This document shows positions 1 to 7,269 of a stretch of 7,269 nucleotides of DNA, piece after piece (the first letter of the stretch is position 1; the number at the start of each line of letters is the position of its first letter). Source of the stretch: Microbacterium sp. (GTDB lineage: Bacteria > Actinomycetota > Actinomycetes > Actinomycetales > Microbacteriaceae). The notes below the pieces were generated by a model. That model ran no database searches. It saw nothing but the letters and a program-made list of their open reading frames with translations, and was not told where the DNA came from. Where the stretch lies: contig QFPD01000096.1 of NCBI GenBank assembly GCA_003248845.1, positions 1 through 7,269 of the forward strand, read 5' to 3'. Both the position numbers and the translations under genes were made by a program.

Positions 1-1
1 C

Positions 2-835
2 CTGCCGTGGCTCGCCCGCTTCCGCGACCAGATCATCGTCATCAAGTACGGCGGCAATGCGATGGTCTCCGAGGAGCTGCAGGATGCGTTCGCCCAGGAC
101 ATCGCCTATCTGCGCTTCGTCGGGGTCAAACCGGTCGTCGTGCATGGCGGGGGCCCGCAGATCTCGCAGATGCTCGACCGTCTTGCGATCCCGAGCGAGT
201 TCAAGGGCGGCTACCGCGTCACCTCGACAGAGGCTATGAGTGTCGTCCGGATGGTGCTCACGGGGCAGGTCAACCCGCAGCTGGTCGCCCGCATCAACGC
301 GTACGGTCCGTTCGCGGCGGGACTCTCCGGCGAGGACGCCGGGCTCTTCGGCGGACGCCGCCGTGGCGTTGTCATCGACGGCACCGAGCACGACCTCGGT
401 GCGGTCGGCGATGTCGTCCACGTCGACCCGCAGCCGGTCCTCGATCAGCTGGCCGCGGGGCGCATCCCGGTCGTCTCCTCGATCGCGCCCGATCTCGATC
501 ACCCGGGGCACTCGCTCAACGTCAACGCGGATGCCGCCGCGGCGGCCCTCGCGATCGCGCTCGGCGCTGCGAAGCTCGTCGTGCTCACCGACGTCGCCGG
601 GCTCTACGCGGACTGGCCCAACCGCGACTCGCTCGTGTCGCACATCACGGCATCCGAGTTGCGGGATCTGCTTCCGACGCTCGAGTCGGGCATGATCCCG
701 AAGATGCAGGCGTGTCTGGATGCGACGCTCGGCGGCGTCGACACCGCTGCGATCATCGACGGCCGCCAGCCGCACTCGGTGCTGGTGGAGATCTTCACGG
801 AACAGGGAATCGGAACAGAGGTGGTGGCGCAGTGA
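2..835 (+). CDS. argB: Acetylglutamate kinase ArgB, 5'-partial
   Basis: ArgB phosphorylates the gamma-carboxylate of N-acetyl-L-glutamate with ATP, the second step of arginine synthesis, in the cytoplasm. The reading frame is open from base 2, and the residues before the first in-frame ATG (base 62) already belong to the protein: the nucleotide-binding strand [10 protein letters not shown] straddles that ATG. The gene therefore begins upstream of the window. The 277 visible codons against a usual length near 300 suggest about 20-30 N-terminal residues are missing. Visible family motifs are KYGGNAM (phosphate-binding Lys), [39 protein letters not shown] and the C-terminal [12 protein letters not shown] / [12 protein letters not shown]. 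This is the usual amino acid kinase order, and no key motif is broken. The stop overlaps the GTG start of argD by 4 bp, indicating translational coupling in an argBDF operon. ArgB is commonly the arginine-feedback-inhibited enzyme; whether that holds here cannot be seen. Confidence 0.96.
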   Translation: MPWLARFRDQIIVIKYGGNAMVSEELQDAFAQDIAYLRFVGVKPVVVHGGGPQISQMLDRLAIPSEFKGGYRVTSTEAMSVVRMVLTGQVNPQLVARINAYGPFAAGLSGEDAGLFGGRRRGVVIDGTEHDLGAVGDVVHVDPQPVLDQLAAGRIPVVSSIAPDLDHPGHSLNVNADAAAAALAIALGAAKLVVLTDVAGLYADWPNRDSLVSHITASELRDLLPTLESGMIPKMQACLDATLGGVDTAAIIDGRQPHSVLVEIFTEQGIGTEVVAQ

Positions 836-2103
836 GCGCGGTGGAGCAGGGTAACGGGACGCAGGCGAGCTGGAAAGACGACGCCGGGCGCGACCTCGTC
901 CGCAACGCGGGGGAGCGGTTCGCGCTCTTCGTGCGCGGCGAAGGGTCCTCGTTGTGGGACGACGAAGGGCGCCGTTACCTCGACTTCCTCGGTGGCATCG
1001 CCGTGACCTCGCTCGGCCACGCGCACCCCGTCTTCGTGCAGGCGGTCGCACAGCAGGCGGCGACGCTCGCGCATGTCTCGAACTTCTTCGCGACGCCGCC
1101 TCAGCTGGCACTTGCGGCGACGCTCAAGCGGCTCGCCGAGACCGGAGAGCGTGGCCGCGTGTACTTCGGCAACTCGGGCGCCGAGGCGAACGAGGCCGCG
1201 TTCAAGCTCGCGCGACTGCACGGTCGCGGGCCCGACGGCGTGGATACGCGCCCGCGGATCCTCGCGCTCACGAACGCGTTCCACGGACGCACGATGGGAA
1301 CGCTCGCGCTGACCGGTAAGTCGTACATGCAGGAGCCCTTCACCCCGATGGTGCCGGGTGTCGAGTTCCTCGACTCGACGGTGGAGGCGCTCGAAGCCGC
1401 GATGGACGACCGTGTCGCCGCGCTGTTCGTCGAGCCCATCAAGGGCGAGGCCGGGGTCGTACCGCTGCCGGAGGGCTATCTCGAGGCGGCGCGCGAACTG
1501 ACCGCGCGTCATGGGGCACTCCTCATCGTCGACGAGATCCAGACGGGCGCCGGACGCACGGGCAGCTGGTTCGCGTTCCAGCGCGCGGGGATCGTGCCCG
1601 ACGCGATCACGGTCGCCAAAGGCATCGGCGGCGGGTTCCCGATCGGTGCGCTCGTCACCTTCGGTGCGGCGAGCGACCTGTTCACGCCCGGCAGCCACGG
1701 CTCGACCTTCGGCGGCAACCCGCTCGGCACGGCCGTCGCCGACGCTGTGCTCACCGAGATCGAACGTGCCGGTCTCGTCGACAACGCCCGGCAGCGCGGC
1801 ATCCAGCTGCGCGCGCAGATTGCTGAGCTCGGATCGACGCTCGTCGAGGGATGCCGCGGCGAGGGCCTGCTCATCGGCGTCGCACTGACCGCGCCGGTCG
1901 CGCCGGCCGTCGTCGCCGCTGCTCAGCAGCACGGCCTCATCGTGAACGCGGCCAACGACTCGACGATCCGCCTCGCGCCCGCGCTCACGATCGGCGACGT
2001 CGAGATCGACGAGTTCATCGAGCTCTTCTCCCGCGCTCTCGCCACCGTGCAGGACGCGCTCCTCCTCGATGCCCAGACCCCGACCTCGGAGGTGTCCGCA
2101 TGA
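832..2103 (+). CDS. argD: Acetylornithine aminotransferase ArgD
   Basis: ArgD is a PLP-dependent class III aminotransferase that converts N-acetylglutamate 5-semialdehyde plus glutamate to N-acetylornithine and 2-oxoglutarate; many ArgD enzymes also act on succinyl-diaminopimelate. I chose the GTG at 832 because it sits in the argB stop (GTGA) with a Shine-Dalgarno-like GAGGTGG at 818-824, 7 nt upstream. The product is 423 aa, slightly longer than the typical ~400, with a loose ~20-residue N-terminal extension; GTG 841 is a weaker alternative. Visible motifs are NSGAEANE (about 113-120, cofactor phosphate loop), NAFHGRT (148-154), EPIKGEAG (201-208), [11 protein letters not shown] (234-244, with the Asp that contacts the pyridine nitrogen), the Schiff-base lysine in [10 protein letters not shown] (K263) and HGSTFGGNP (289-297). 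The frame stays open upstream through argB, but that part is an out-of-phase shadow and not a fusion. The stop overlaps the argF start. Confidence 0.97.
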   Translation: MSAVEQGNGTQASWKDDAGRDLVRNAGERFALFVRGEGSSLWDDEGRRYLDFLGGIAVTSLGHAHPVFVQAVAQQAATLAHVSNFFATPPQLALAATLKRLAETGERGRVYFGNSGAEANEAAFKLARLHGRGPDGVDTRPRILALTNAFHGRTMGTLALTGKSYMQEPFTPMVPGVEFLDSTVEALEAAMDDRVAALFVEPIKGEAGVVPLPEGYLEAARELTARHGALLIVDEIQTGAGRTGSWFAFQRAGIVPDAITVAKGIGGGFPIGALVTFGAASDLFTPGSHGSTFGGNPLGTAVADAVLTEIERAGLVDNARQRGIQLRAQIAELGSTLVEGCRGEGLLIGVALTAPVAPAVVAAAQQHGLIVNAANDSTIRLAPALTIGDVEIDEFIELFSRALATVQDALLLDAQTPTSEVSA

Positions 2104-3035
2104 CCCGCCATCTGCTCCGCGACGACGACCTGAGCCCCGCCGAACAAGCCGAGATCCTCGACCTCGCCGTGTCGCTCAAGAAGGACCGATGGAAGCTGAA
2201 GCCCCTCGAGGGCCCGCAGACCGTTGCGGTGATCTTCGACAAGAGCTCCACCCGCACGCGGGTCTCGTTCGCTGTCGGCATCGCCGACCTCGGCGGCTCG
2301 CCGCTCGTCATCTCGACGGCGAACAGTCAGCTGGGCGGCAAAGAGACCCCCTCCGACACCGCGCGCGTGCTCGAGCGTCAGGTCGCCGCGATCGTGTGGC
2401 GCACTTATGCGCAGGCCGGGCTCGAAGAGATGGCGCGCGGCACGACCGTGCCCGTCATCAATGCGCTGAGCGACGACTTCCACCCGTGCCAGCTGCTCGC
2501 CGACCTTCTGACGATCCGTGAGCACAAGGCGAATGAGGACGGCGACCTGAAGGGACTCACGCTCACGTTCTTCGGCGACGGGCTGTCCAACATGGGGCAC
2601 TCCTACGTCCTCGCGGGCGTGACGGCGGGCATGCACGTGCGCGTGGCATCCCCCGCGGCCTACGCGCCGCGCGCGGACGTCATCGCCGACGCCGATCGCA
2701 TCGCCGCTCAGACCGGCGGATCGGTCACCCTCTACACCGACCCGAACGAGGCCGCTTCCGGCTCCGACGTCATCGTCACCGATACATGGGTGTCGATGGG
2801 CAAGGAGGAGGAGAAGATCCAACGCGTCCACGATCTCGGCGGCTACAAGGTCACCGCGGAGATCATGGCGCTCGCCTCGCCCGACGCGATCTTCATCCAC
2901 TGCCTCCCCGCCGACCGCGGCTACGAGGTGGATGCCGAGGTCATCGACGGCCCGCAATCGGTCGTGTGGGACGAGGCCGAGAACCGCCTGCATGCGCAGA
3001 AGGCGCTGCTGGTGTGGCTGCTGCGCCAGCCGTAG
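2100..3035 (+). CDS. argF: Ornithine carbamoyltransferase ArgF
   Basis: ArgF transfers the carbamoyl group from carbamoyl phosphate to ornithine, giving citrulline. The ATG at 2100 overlaps the argD stop (ATGA) and has a strong Shine-Dalgarno GGAGGTG at 2088-2094, 5 nt upstream. The product is 311 aa, standard for an anabolic trimer-forming enzyme. The carbamoyl-phosphate loop STRTR is at residues 50-54, HPCQ at 128-131, the [10 protein letters not shown] stretch at 159-168, the ornithine-binding DTWVSMG at 228-234, and HCLPADRG with the active-site Cys at 267-274. The ornithine-type SMG loop and the single HCLP block favour ornithine over aspartate carbamoyltransferase. The context (argB and argD directly upstream) supports biosynthesis and not the catabolic ArcB role. 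The TAG stop is embedded in TAGGAGG, so its last bases form part of a Shine-Dalgarno for the next gene. Confidence 0.97.
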   Translation: MTRHLLRDDDLSPAEQAEILDLAVSLKKDRWKLKPLEGPQTVAVIFDKSSTRTRVSFAVGIADLGGSPLVISTANSQLGGKETPSDTARVLERQVAAIVWRTYAQAGLEEMARGTTVPVINALSDDFHPCQLLADLLTIREHKANEDGDLKGLTLTFFGDGLSNMGHSYVLAGVTAGMHVRVASPAAYAPRADVIADADRIAAQTGGSVTLYTDPNEAASGSDVIVTDTWVSMGKEEEKIQRVHDLGGYKVTAEIMALASPDAIFIHCLPADRGYEVDAEVIDGPQSVVWDEAENRLHAQKALLVWLLRQP

Positions 3036-4096
3036 GAGGCGGACTGTCGGCGCCGGGACGACTGCCCGGCGTCGACCTCGCGCGCGGGATCGCCGTGCTC
3101 GGGATGTTCGCGGCGCATCTGGTCGCTCTTCCTGCATGGGAGTGGCGCGATCCGGCGACCTGGATCGATGTCGCGAGCGGGCGCTCCTCGATCCTGTTCG
3201 CGACGCTCGCGGGTGTCTCGATCGCCCTCGTGTCCGGCGGTGCGCGCGCAGTGCCGCGCGGGCCGCGCCTGACGCTCGTACGCCAGTCGCTCGCGATCCG
3301 CGGCATCCTGCTGTGGCTCATCGGACTCGCCCTCATCGCGACCGGCGTGCCGGTGTTCGTGATCCTGCCCGCCTATGCGCTGCTCTTCCTCCTCGCCCTG
3401 CCGCTCCTGCGGCTGGGCTCCCGCACGCTCTGGATCGTCGCGGCTGTTCTCGCATTCGTCATGCCGTGGGTTCAGCCCGCGCTCGATGCACTGCCGCTCT
3501 GGCAGGGAGAGACCGGCGCGATCCTCGCGCTGGTCCTCGGGTGGCATTATCCCGTGACGATCTGGATCGCCTTCGTGGTGGCCGGTCTCGCCGCCGGTCG
3601 ATCGGGCCTCGCGGATCGGCGGACACAAGTGGTGCTCCTGGCCGCGGGCAGCGCCCTCGCCGCCCTCGGCTACGGCGCGGATGCTCTCGTCAACGCAGTC
3701 GGCGGCGCGTGGGGAGTGCTCGACGCAGTGCTGACGGCAGGCTCCCACTCCGGGGGGCTTTTCGAAGTCGTCGGCTCGGGCGGCTTCGCGCTCGCCGTGA
3801 TCGGCGCGTGCGGCCTCGCCTGTCGTGTGCGTGGTGTCGCTGTCGCGACGCTGCCCGTCCGAGCCGTCGGTTCGATGCCGCTGACGGCATACGTGCTGCA
3901 GATCGTCGCCTGGGCCCTCGTCGCTGCGATCGTCCTGGGTGACACCGGCGACCTCGACGGAATGCGCGCTCTGCATCCGTTCTGGCCGTTCGCCCTCGGC
4001 ACCGTGCTCGTGTGCACGGTCTGGGCGCTGACGGTCGGGCGCGGCCCACTCGAGAGCCTTCTCGCGGTCGTCAGCCGACGTGTGCTCGGCCGCTGA
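3014..4096 (+). CDS. DUF418 / heparan-alpha-glucosaminide N-acetyltransferase-like multi-pass membrane protein
   Basis: This predicted integral membrane protein has about ten hydrophobic segments, roughly at residues 26-42, 57-75, 93-110, 112-131, 137-153, 167-195, 204-222, 253-271, 282-308 and 322-342 of 360. The N-terminal [17 protein letters not shown], the [12 protein letters not shown] stretch, GWHYPVTIW in the middle, [10 protein letters not shown] and the late GRGPLE motif match my recollection of DUF1624/DUF418 (YeiB-like) proteins. These are related to heparan-alpha-glucosaminide N-acetyltransferases and may move acyl groups across the membrane; the histidine after the first segment (FAAH) is the type of conserved residue seen there. 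Substrate and function are unknown. The start is ambiguous. GTG 3014 has AGAAGG 10 nt upstream and overlaps argF by 22 nt. A perfect AGGAGG at 3034-3039 instead points to a CTG at 3044, giving [15 protein letters not shown]. The position between argF and argH, with no gap after argF, implies co-transcription with the arginine genes, but no arginine role is evident from sequence. Confidence 0.82.
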   Translation: MAAAPAVGGGLSAPGRLPGVDLARGIAVLGMFAAHLVALPAWEWRDPATWIDVASGRSSILFATLAGVSIALVSGGARAVPRGPRLTLVRQSLAIRGILLWLIGLALIATGVPVFVILPAYALLFLLALPLLRLGSRTLWIVAAVLAFVMPWVQPALDALPLWQGETGAILALVLGWHYPVTIWIAFVVAGLAAGRSGLADRRTQVVLLAAGSALAALGYGADALVNAVGGAWGVLDAVLTAGSHSGGLFEVVGSGGFALAVIGACGLACRVRGVAVATLPVRAVGSMPLTAYVLQIVAWALVAAIVLGDTGDLDGMRALHPFWPFALGTVLVCTVWALTVGRGPLESLLAVVSRRVLGR

Positions 4097-4113
4097 CCGC
4101 ACAGTCGGGTCGG

Positions 4114-5556
<1,443 letters not shown>

Positions 5557-5583
5557 TATTGCTCTCGATATAGGCATTCACCT

Positions 5584-5604
5584 TCTTATTTCTCGTACAT
5601 AAGA
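5584..5604. repeat. Inverted repeat, candidate operator
   Basis: TCTTAT at 5584-5589 and ATAAGA at 5599-5604 are perfect 6-bp arms around a 9-nt spacer. The 21-bp element lies between (and overlaps) the presumed -35 and just upstream of the -10 box of the SatD-like gene, a usual place for a repressor site. The downstream protein carries a helix-turn-helix, so self-regulation is a reasonable guess. GATAT also occurs three times nearby (5555, 5567, 5605). Short AT-rich arms can arise by chance. Confidence 0.35.
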
Positions 5605-5612
5605 GATATGCT
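5584..5612 (+). promoter_or_regulatory. Putative satD-like gene promoter with leaderless -10 box
   Basis: TATGCT at 5607-5612 ends 6 nt before the ATG at 5619, matching a TANNNT -10 box for a leaderless or near-leaderless transcript. A weak -35 candidate is TCTTAT at 5584-5589, 17 nt upstream. There is no Shine-Dalgarno in the short gap. The whole spacer 5557-5618 is only 37% GC (23 of 62 by hand count) in a genome near 70%, as expected of a real promoter. Confidence 0.5.
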
Positions 5613-5618
5613 CATGAC

Positions 5619-6263
5619 ATGATTCCCGTCATCGCTGACATCGTGAGCTCCCGTGAGCTGGACGATCGCCGGACCGCACAGCGCGCGATCGAGTCCGCAT
5701 TCGCACAGGTCGTCGACATCCTTCCGGCCCACGCGCGGCCCGTCCGTCCATTCACAGCCGTCGTCGGCGATGAGTTTCAGGGAGCGTTCCCGACGCTGCG
5801 CGCAGCTCTCGCGGCAACCCTCCTCGTCCGCCTGGCGCTGCCCGCGGTGCTGGACCTGCGATTCGGACTCGGTCTCGGCGAGGTGGAGGAGATTCCGTCG
5901 ACCAGCGGATCTCTCTCCGAAGGGCCCGGGTGGTGGGCTGCGCGAGCTGCGATCGAGCACGTCGAGGAGATCGCACGACGGGAGGCGCCGCAGGCGCGCA
6001 CGTGGGTCGCCGCCGCCGCGGAGCACGCGGCGGGTGCCGCAGACCTCGTCCGAATCGCGAACGCCGCCGCCCTGGCCCGCGACAGAGTCGTCGGGCGGTG
6101 GAGCGACCGGGTGCGCGCGCTCGTCTGCGGACGGATCGCCGGCGTGACACAGGGCGACCTCGCGCAGTCGCAGGGGATCAGCCAGTCCGCGGTCTCGCAG
6201 ACCCTCGCCGCGGCCGGCGCGACGACGATCATCCTCGCCTACGGCCAGCTCGTCGAACTCTGA
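5619..6263 (+). CDS. SatD-family protein with cyclase-like N-terminal domain and C-terminal helix-turn-helix
   Basis: This 214-aa protein is soluble, with no membrane segment. Blocks typical of the SatD family (named after the sat acid-tolerance locus of Streptococcus mutans) are visible: ADIVSSR (6-12), FTAVVGDEFQG (45-55), LRFGLGLGEV (80-89) and EGPGWWAARAA (101-111). About residues 176-200 form a helix-turn-helix (TQGDLAQSQGISQSAVSQTL), so DNA binding is likely. The order and spacing of the N-terminal blocks resemble a class III nucleotidyl cyclase core: aspartates D7 and D51 are 44 apart, followed by a Gly-rich strand and R109. The usual Asn before the Arg is Trp, and the adenine-selecting Lys position is Ala (A47), so ordinary ATP cyclase activity is doubtful. 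The ATG at 5619 is favoured by the -10 box 6 nt upstream; ATGs at 5608 and 5614 are out of frame. The biochemical role is unknown. It is convergent with the membrane-protein gene downstream. Confidence 0.85.
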   Translation: MIPVIADIVSSRELDDRRTAQRAIESAFAQVVDILPAHARPVRPFTAVVGDEFQGAFPTLRAALAATLLVRLALPAVLDLRFGLGLGEVEEIPSTSGSLSEGPGWWAARAAIEHVEEIARREAPQARTWVAAAAEHAAGAADLVRIANAAALARDRVVGRWSDRVRALVCGRIAGVTQGDLAQSQGISQSAVSQTLAAAGATTIILAYGQLVEL

Positions 6264-6278
6264 ACCCCGGCGTGCTGC

Positions 6279-6305
6279 GGCCTCGGCTCGTTCACCCCCG
6301 AGGCC
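6279..6305. terminator. Inverted repeat between convergent genes, possible bidirectional terminator
   Basis: GGCCTCGG (6279-6286) and CCGAGGCC (6298-6305) are perfect 8-bp arms around an 11-nt loop, in the 48-nt gap between the stops of the SatD-like gene (+) and the membrane-protein gene (-). The placement fits a shared terminator. No T-tract follows on either strand, which is common for high-GC actinobacterial terminators but leaves the call tentative. Confidence 0.5.
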
Positions 6306-6311
6306 CAGACC

Positions 6312-6929
6312 TCACCACAGCGCGAGTGGGGTGATCGCCGCGACGGCGCACGCCCAGACGAGGCTCGCGAGGGTCCCGACGATGAAGCGTTCGCGCGCGG
6401 CGGGCGTCGCCAGTTCGGTGAAACGGCCGATGCCCTTCAGCGCGACGATGACGGCGATCGCCGCGGGGAACCCGGCCACCAGGCTCAGAGCGGCTGCGAG
6501 CCGTTCGAGATAGCCGATGGTGGTGCCGCCGCGCAGGATCTCCTCCTGGTGGGCCGCCGTCGGCGTCGCCGCGGCGTGCTCGGCCATCAGTTCGACAAGG
6601 ATGCCCCCGCGCGGCCCCTCCGTCGTCTTGCCGCCGTCCGCTGCGCGGAGCACCCAGCGCACGACCGGATTGCCGCCGATGGTCGCGAGCGCGATCGACA
6701 GGAGCGCGAGCACCGCCCCCAGAAGACCGGGGATCCGCGCGGGAAAGACGGACGCGGCGACGAAGCACACGACGACGAGAACTCCCGCGACCACGAGCGG
6801 CGCCGTGCGGAGCCGCCGTGAGGACACGGCGACGAGGACGAGAGCGACCGTCAGTGCGGTGCCGACGGCGGCGGTGAGAATGATCGCAGAGAGCGTCATC
6901 CGACTGAGGTCGACGGCTGCGGCATCCAT
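6312..6929 (-). CDS. Hypothetical five-helix membrane protein, possible SatD partner
   Basis: A 205-aa protein with hydrophobic segments at about residues 12-36, 43-61, 66-90, 144-165 and 183-200, and a hydrophilic loop at 91-137. The last third contains GYLERL (139-144), [11 protein letters not shown] (163-173) and [13 protein letters not shown] (181-193). This pattern (GxLER, then a Lys-containing helix with IGRF or LRF, then a GTLxS helix) resembles, from memory, the C-terminal membrane region of DUF3307 proteins that are often encoded beside SatD. The N-terminal part here does not look like DUF3307 itself. No enzyme motif is visible. The ATG at 6929 gives the longest product; CAGACT lies 6 nt before it, a weak leaderless -10. 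An internal ATG at codon 11 (6899) is possible but has no clear Shine-Dalgarno. It is convergent with the SatD-like gene and divergent from tyrS. Function unknown. Confidence 0.8.
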   Translation of the reverse strand: MDAAAVDLSRMTLSAIILTAAVGTALTVALVLVAVSSRRLRTAPLVVAGVLVVVCFVAASVFPARIPGLLGAVLALLSIALATIGGNPVVRWVLRAADGGKTTEGPRGGILVELMAEHAAATPTAAHQEEILRGGTTIGYLERLAAALSLVAGFPAAIAVIVALKGIGRFTELATPAARERFIVGTLASLVWACAVAAITPLALW

Positions 6930-7003
6930 GTGCAGAGTCTGTCACGGTGGGGGGACACCGCGGTCGCGGGCGGCGTGGATCCGGCTGCTTCCGAGGCCAC
7001 TGA

Positions 7004-7009
7004 TAGCCT
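7004..7009 (+). promoter_or_regulatory. Putative leaderless -10 box of tyrS
   Basis: TAGCCT fits TANNNT and ends 7 nt before the tyrS GTG, again without a Shine-Dalgarno. The layout nearly duplicates that of argH (TAGGCTGG... versus TAGCCTGG...). It lies in the 87-nt divergent spacer between the membrane-protein gene and tyrS. No T-box leader fits in so short a space, and I see none. Confidence 0.5.
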
Positions 7010-7016
7010 GGAACGC

Positions 7017-7269
7017 GTGTCTGAAACCGCCTCCGTGAGAGCACTGGAGCCCGCCAACGATCCGACGTTCGAGAACGTCTGGGATGAGATCGTCTGGCGC
7101 GGCCTCGTGCACGTGTCCACCGACCGAGAAGCTCTGCGCGAGCTCCTGTCCGGCGACCCGATCACGTACTACTGCGGTTTCGACCCCACGGCGCCGAGCC
7201 TGCACCTCGGCAACCTTGTGCAGCTCCTGACGATGCGTCGACTCCAGCTGGCGGGCCACAAGCCCCTCG
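7017..7269 (+). CDS. tyrS: Tyrosyl-tRNA synthetase TyrS, 3'-partial
   Basis: TyrS is a class I aminoacyl-tRNA synthetase that charges tRNA-Tyr in the cytoplasm. Only the first 84 codons (plus one base) are in the window. The frame from GTG 7017 is open to the end. It contains [18 protein letters not shown] (about 50-67), which holds the tyrosine/ATP-binding region and the HIGH-type motif as HLGN (63-66), followed by a helix starting [16 protein letters not shown]. The [13 protein letters not shown] block distinguishes TyrRS from TrpRS. The first ~18 residues are a non-conserved extension; the start is supported by a -10 box 7 nt upstream. A tyrS close to argH is a common actinobacterial order, here with the SatD-like and membrane-protein genes between them. 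The KMSKS motif and the RNA-binding C-terminus lie beyond the window. Confidence 0.95.
   Translation, partial: MSETASVRALEPANDPTFENVWDEIVWRGLVHVSTDREALRELLSGDPITYYCGFDPTAPSLHLGNLVQLLTMRRLQLAGHKPL

Noticed and set aside
604..1932. Long minus-strand open frame opposite argB/argD
   Set aside because: Arg/Glu/Asp-rich translation with no recognisable motif, mirroring real codons on the plus strand; typical of antisense frames in 70% GC DNA.
7..2103. A single 698-codon open frame that could look like a fusion protein ending in ArgD
   Set aside because: The first 275 codons are the +1-shifted shadow of argB and are Arg/Ala/Pro-rich low-complexity. argB itself reads cleanly in the other frame, and argD has its own GTG and Shine-Dalgarno at 832.
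1923..3137. Long minus-strand open frame opposite argF
   Set aside because: Antisense shadow of the intact argF, with no family motif or plausible start context.
7010..7016. Possible T-box or other aminoacyl-tRNA-responsive leader before tyrS
   Set aside because: Only 87 nt separate tyrS from the divergent gene and the -10 box is 7 nt from the start codon, leaving no room for a leader RNA.
6292..7044. Overlapping minus-strand frame covering the membrane-protein gene, and the plus-strand frame at 6517-7038
   Set aside because: Both are Arg-rich or Ser/Thr/Arg-rich shadows. The 205-aa frame at 6312-6929 alone gives ordered hydrophobic helices and a conserved-looking C-terminal motif.

Overview
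The window looks like chromosomal DNA from a high-GC actinobacterium, most likely Microbacteriaceae and Microbacterium-like. The evidence is GC near 70% by eye, GTG starts, 4-bp stop/start overlaps, TANNNT boxes directly before start codons, and the style of the arginine proteins. This placement is inference from the sequence, not from a database match.

Positions 2-3035 hold the end of a tightly packed arginine biosynthesis operon: argB (5' end outside the window), argD and argF, each starting inside the stop codon of the gene before. They convert N-acetylglutamate to its phosphate, the semialdehyde to N-acetylornithine, and ornithine to citrulline. A multi-pass membrane protein of the DUF418 / heparan-alpha-glucosaminide N-acetyltransferase-like type follows at 3014-4096, overlapping or abutting argF. 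Then comes argH (4126-5556), argininosuccinate lyase, which appears to have its own leaderless promoter. No argR or argG lies between argF and argH.

Between argH and tyrS is a two-gene accessory insert. The first gene (5619-6263, +) encodes a SatD-family protein: an N-terminal domain that I read as resembling a class III nucleotidyl cyclase core, plus a C-terminal helix-turn-helix. It is preceded by a 62-nt spacer of only 37% GC that carries an inverted repeat within its promoter. The second gene (6312-6929, -) is convergent and encodes a five-helix membrane protein. Its C-terminal motif recalls the membrane proteins (DUF3307 type) that accompany SatD in other bacteria. The two genes converge on a perfect 8-bp inverted repeat that may be a shared terminator.

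The window ends in the first 84 codons of tyrS (tyrosyl-tRNA synthetase), which is divergent from the membrane-protein gene and also appears leaderless. I found no tRNA, rRNA, CRISPR array, insertion sequence or attachment site. No gene-free stretch exceeds about 90 bases. The most interesting part is the SatD-like protein with its putative operator and membrane partner.
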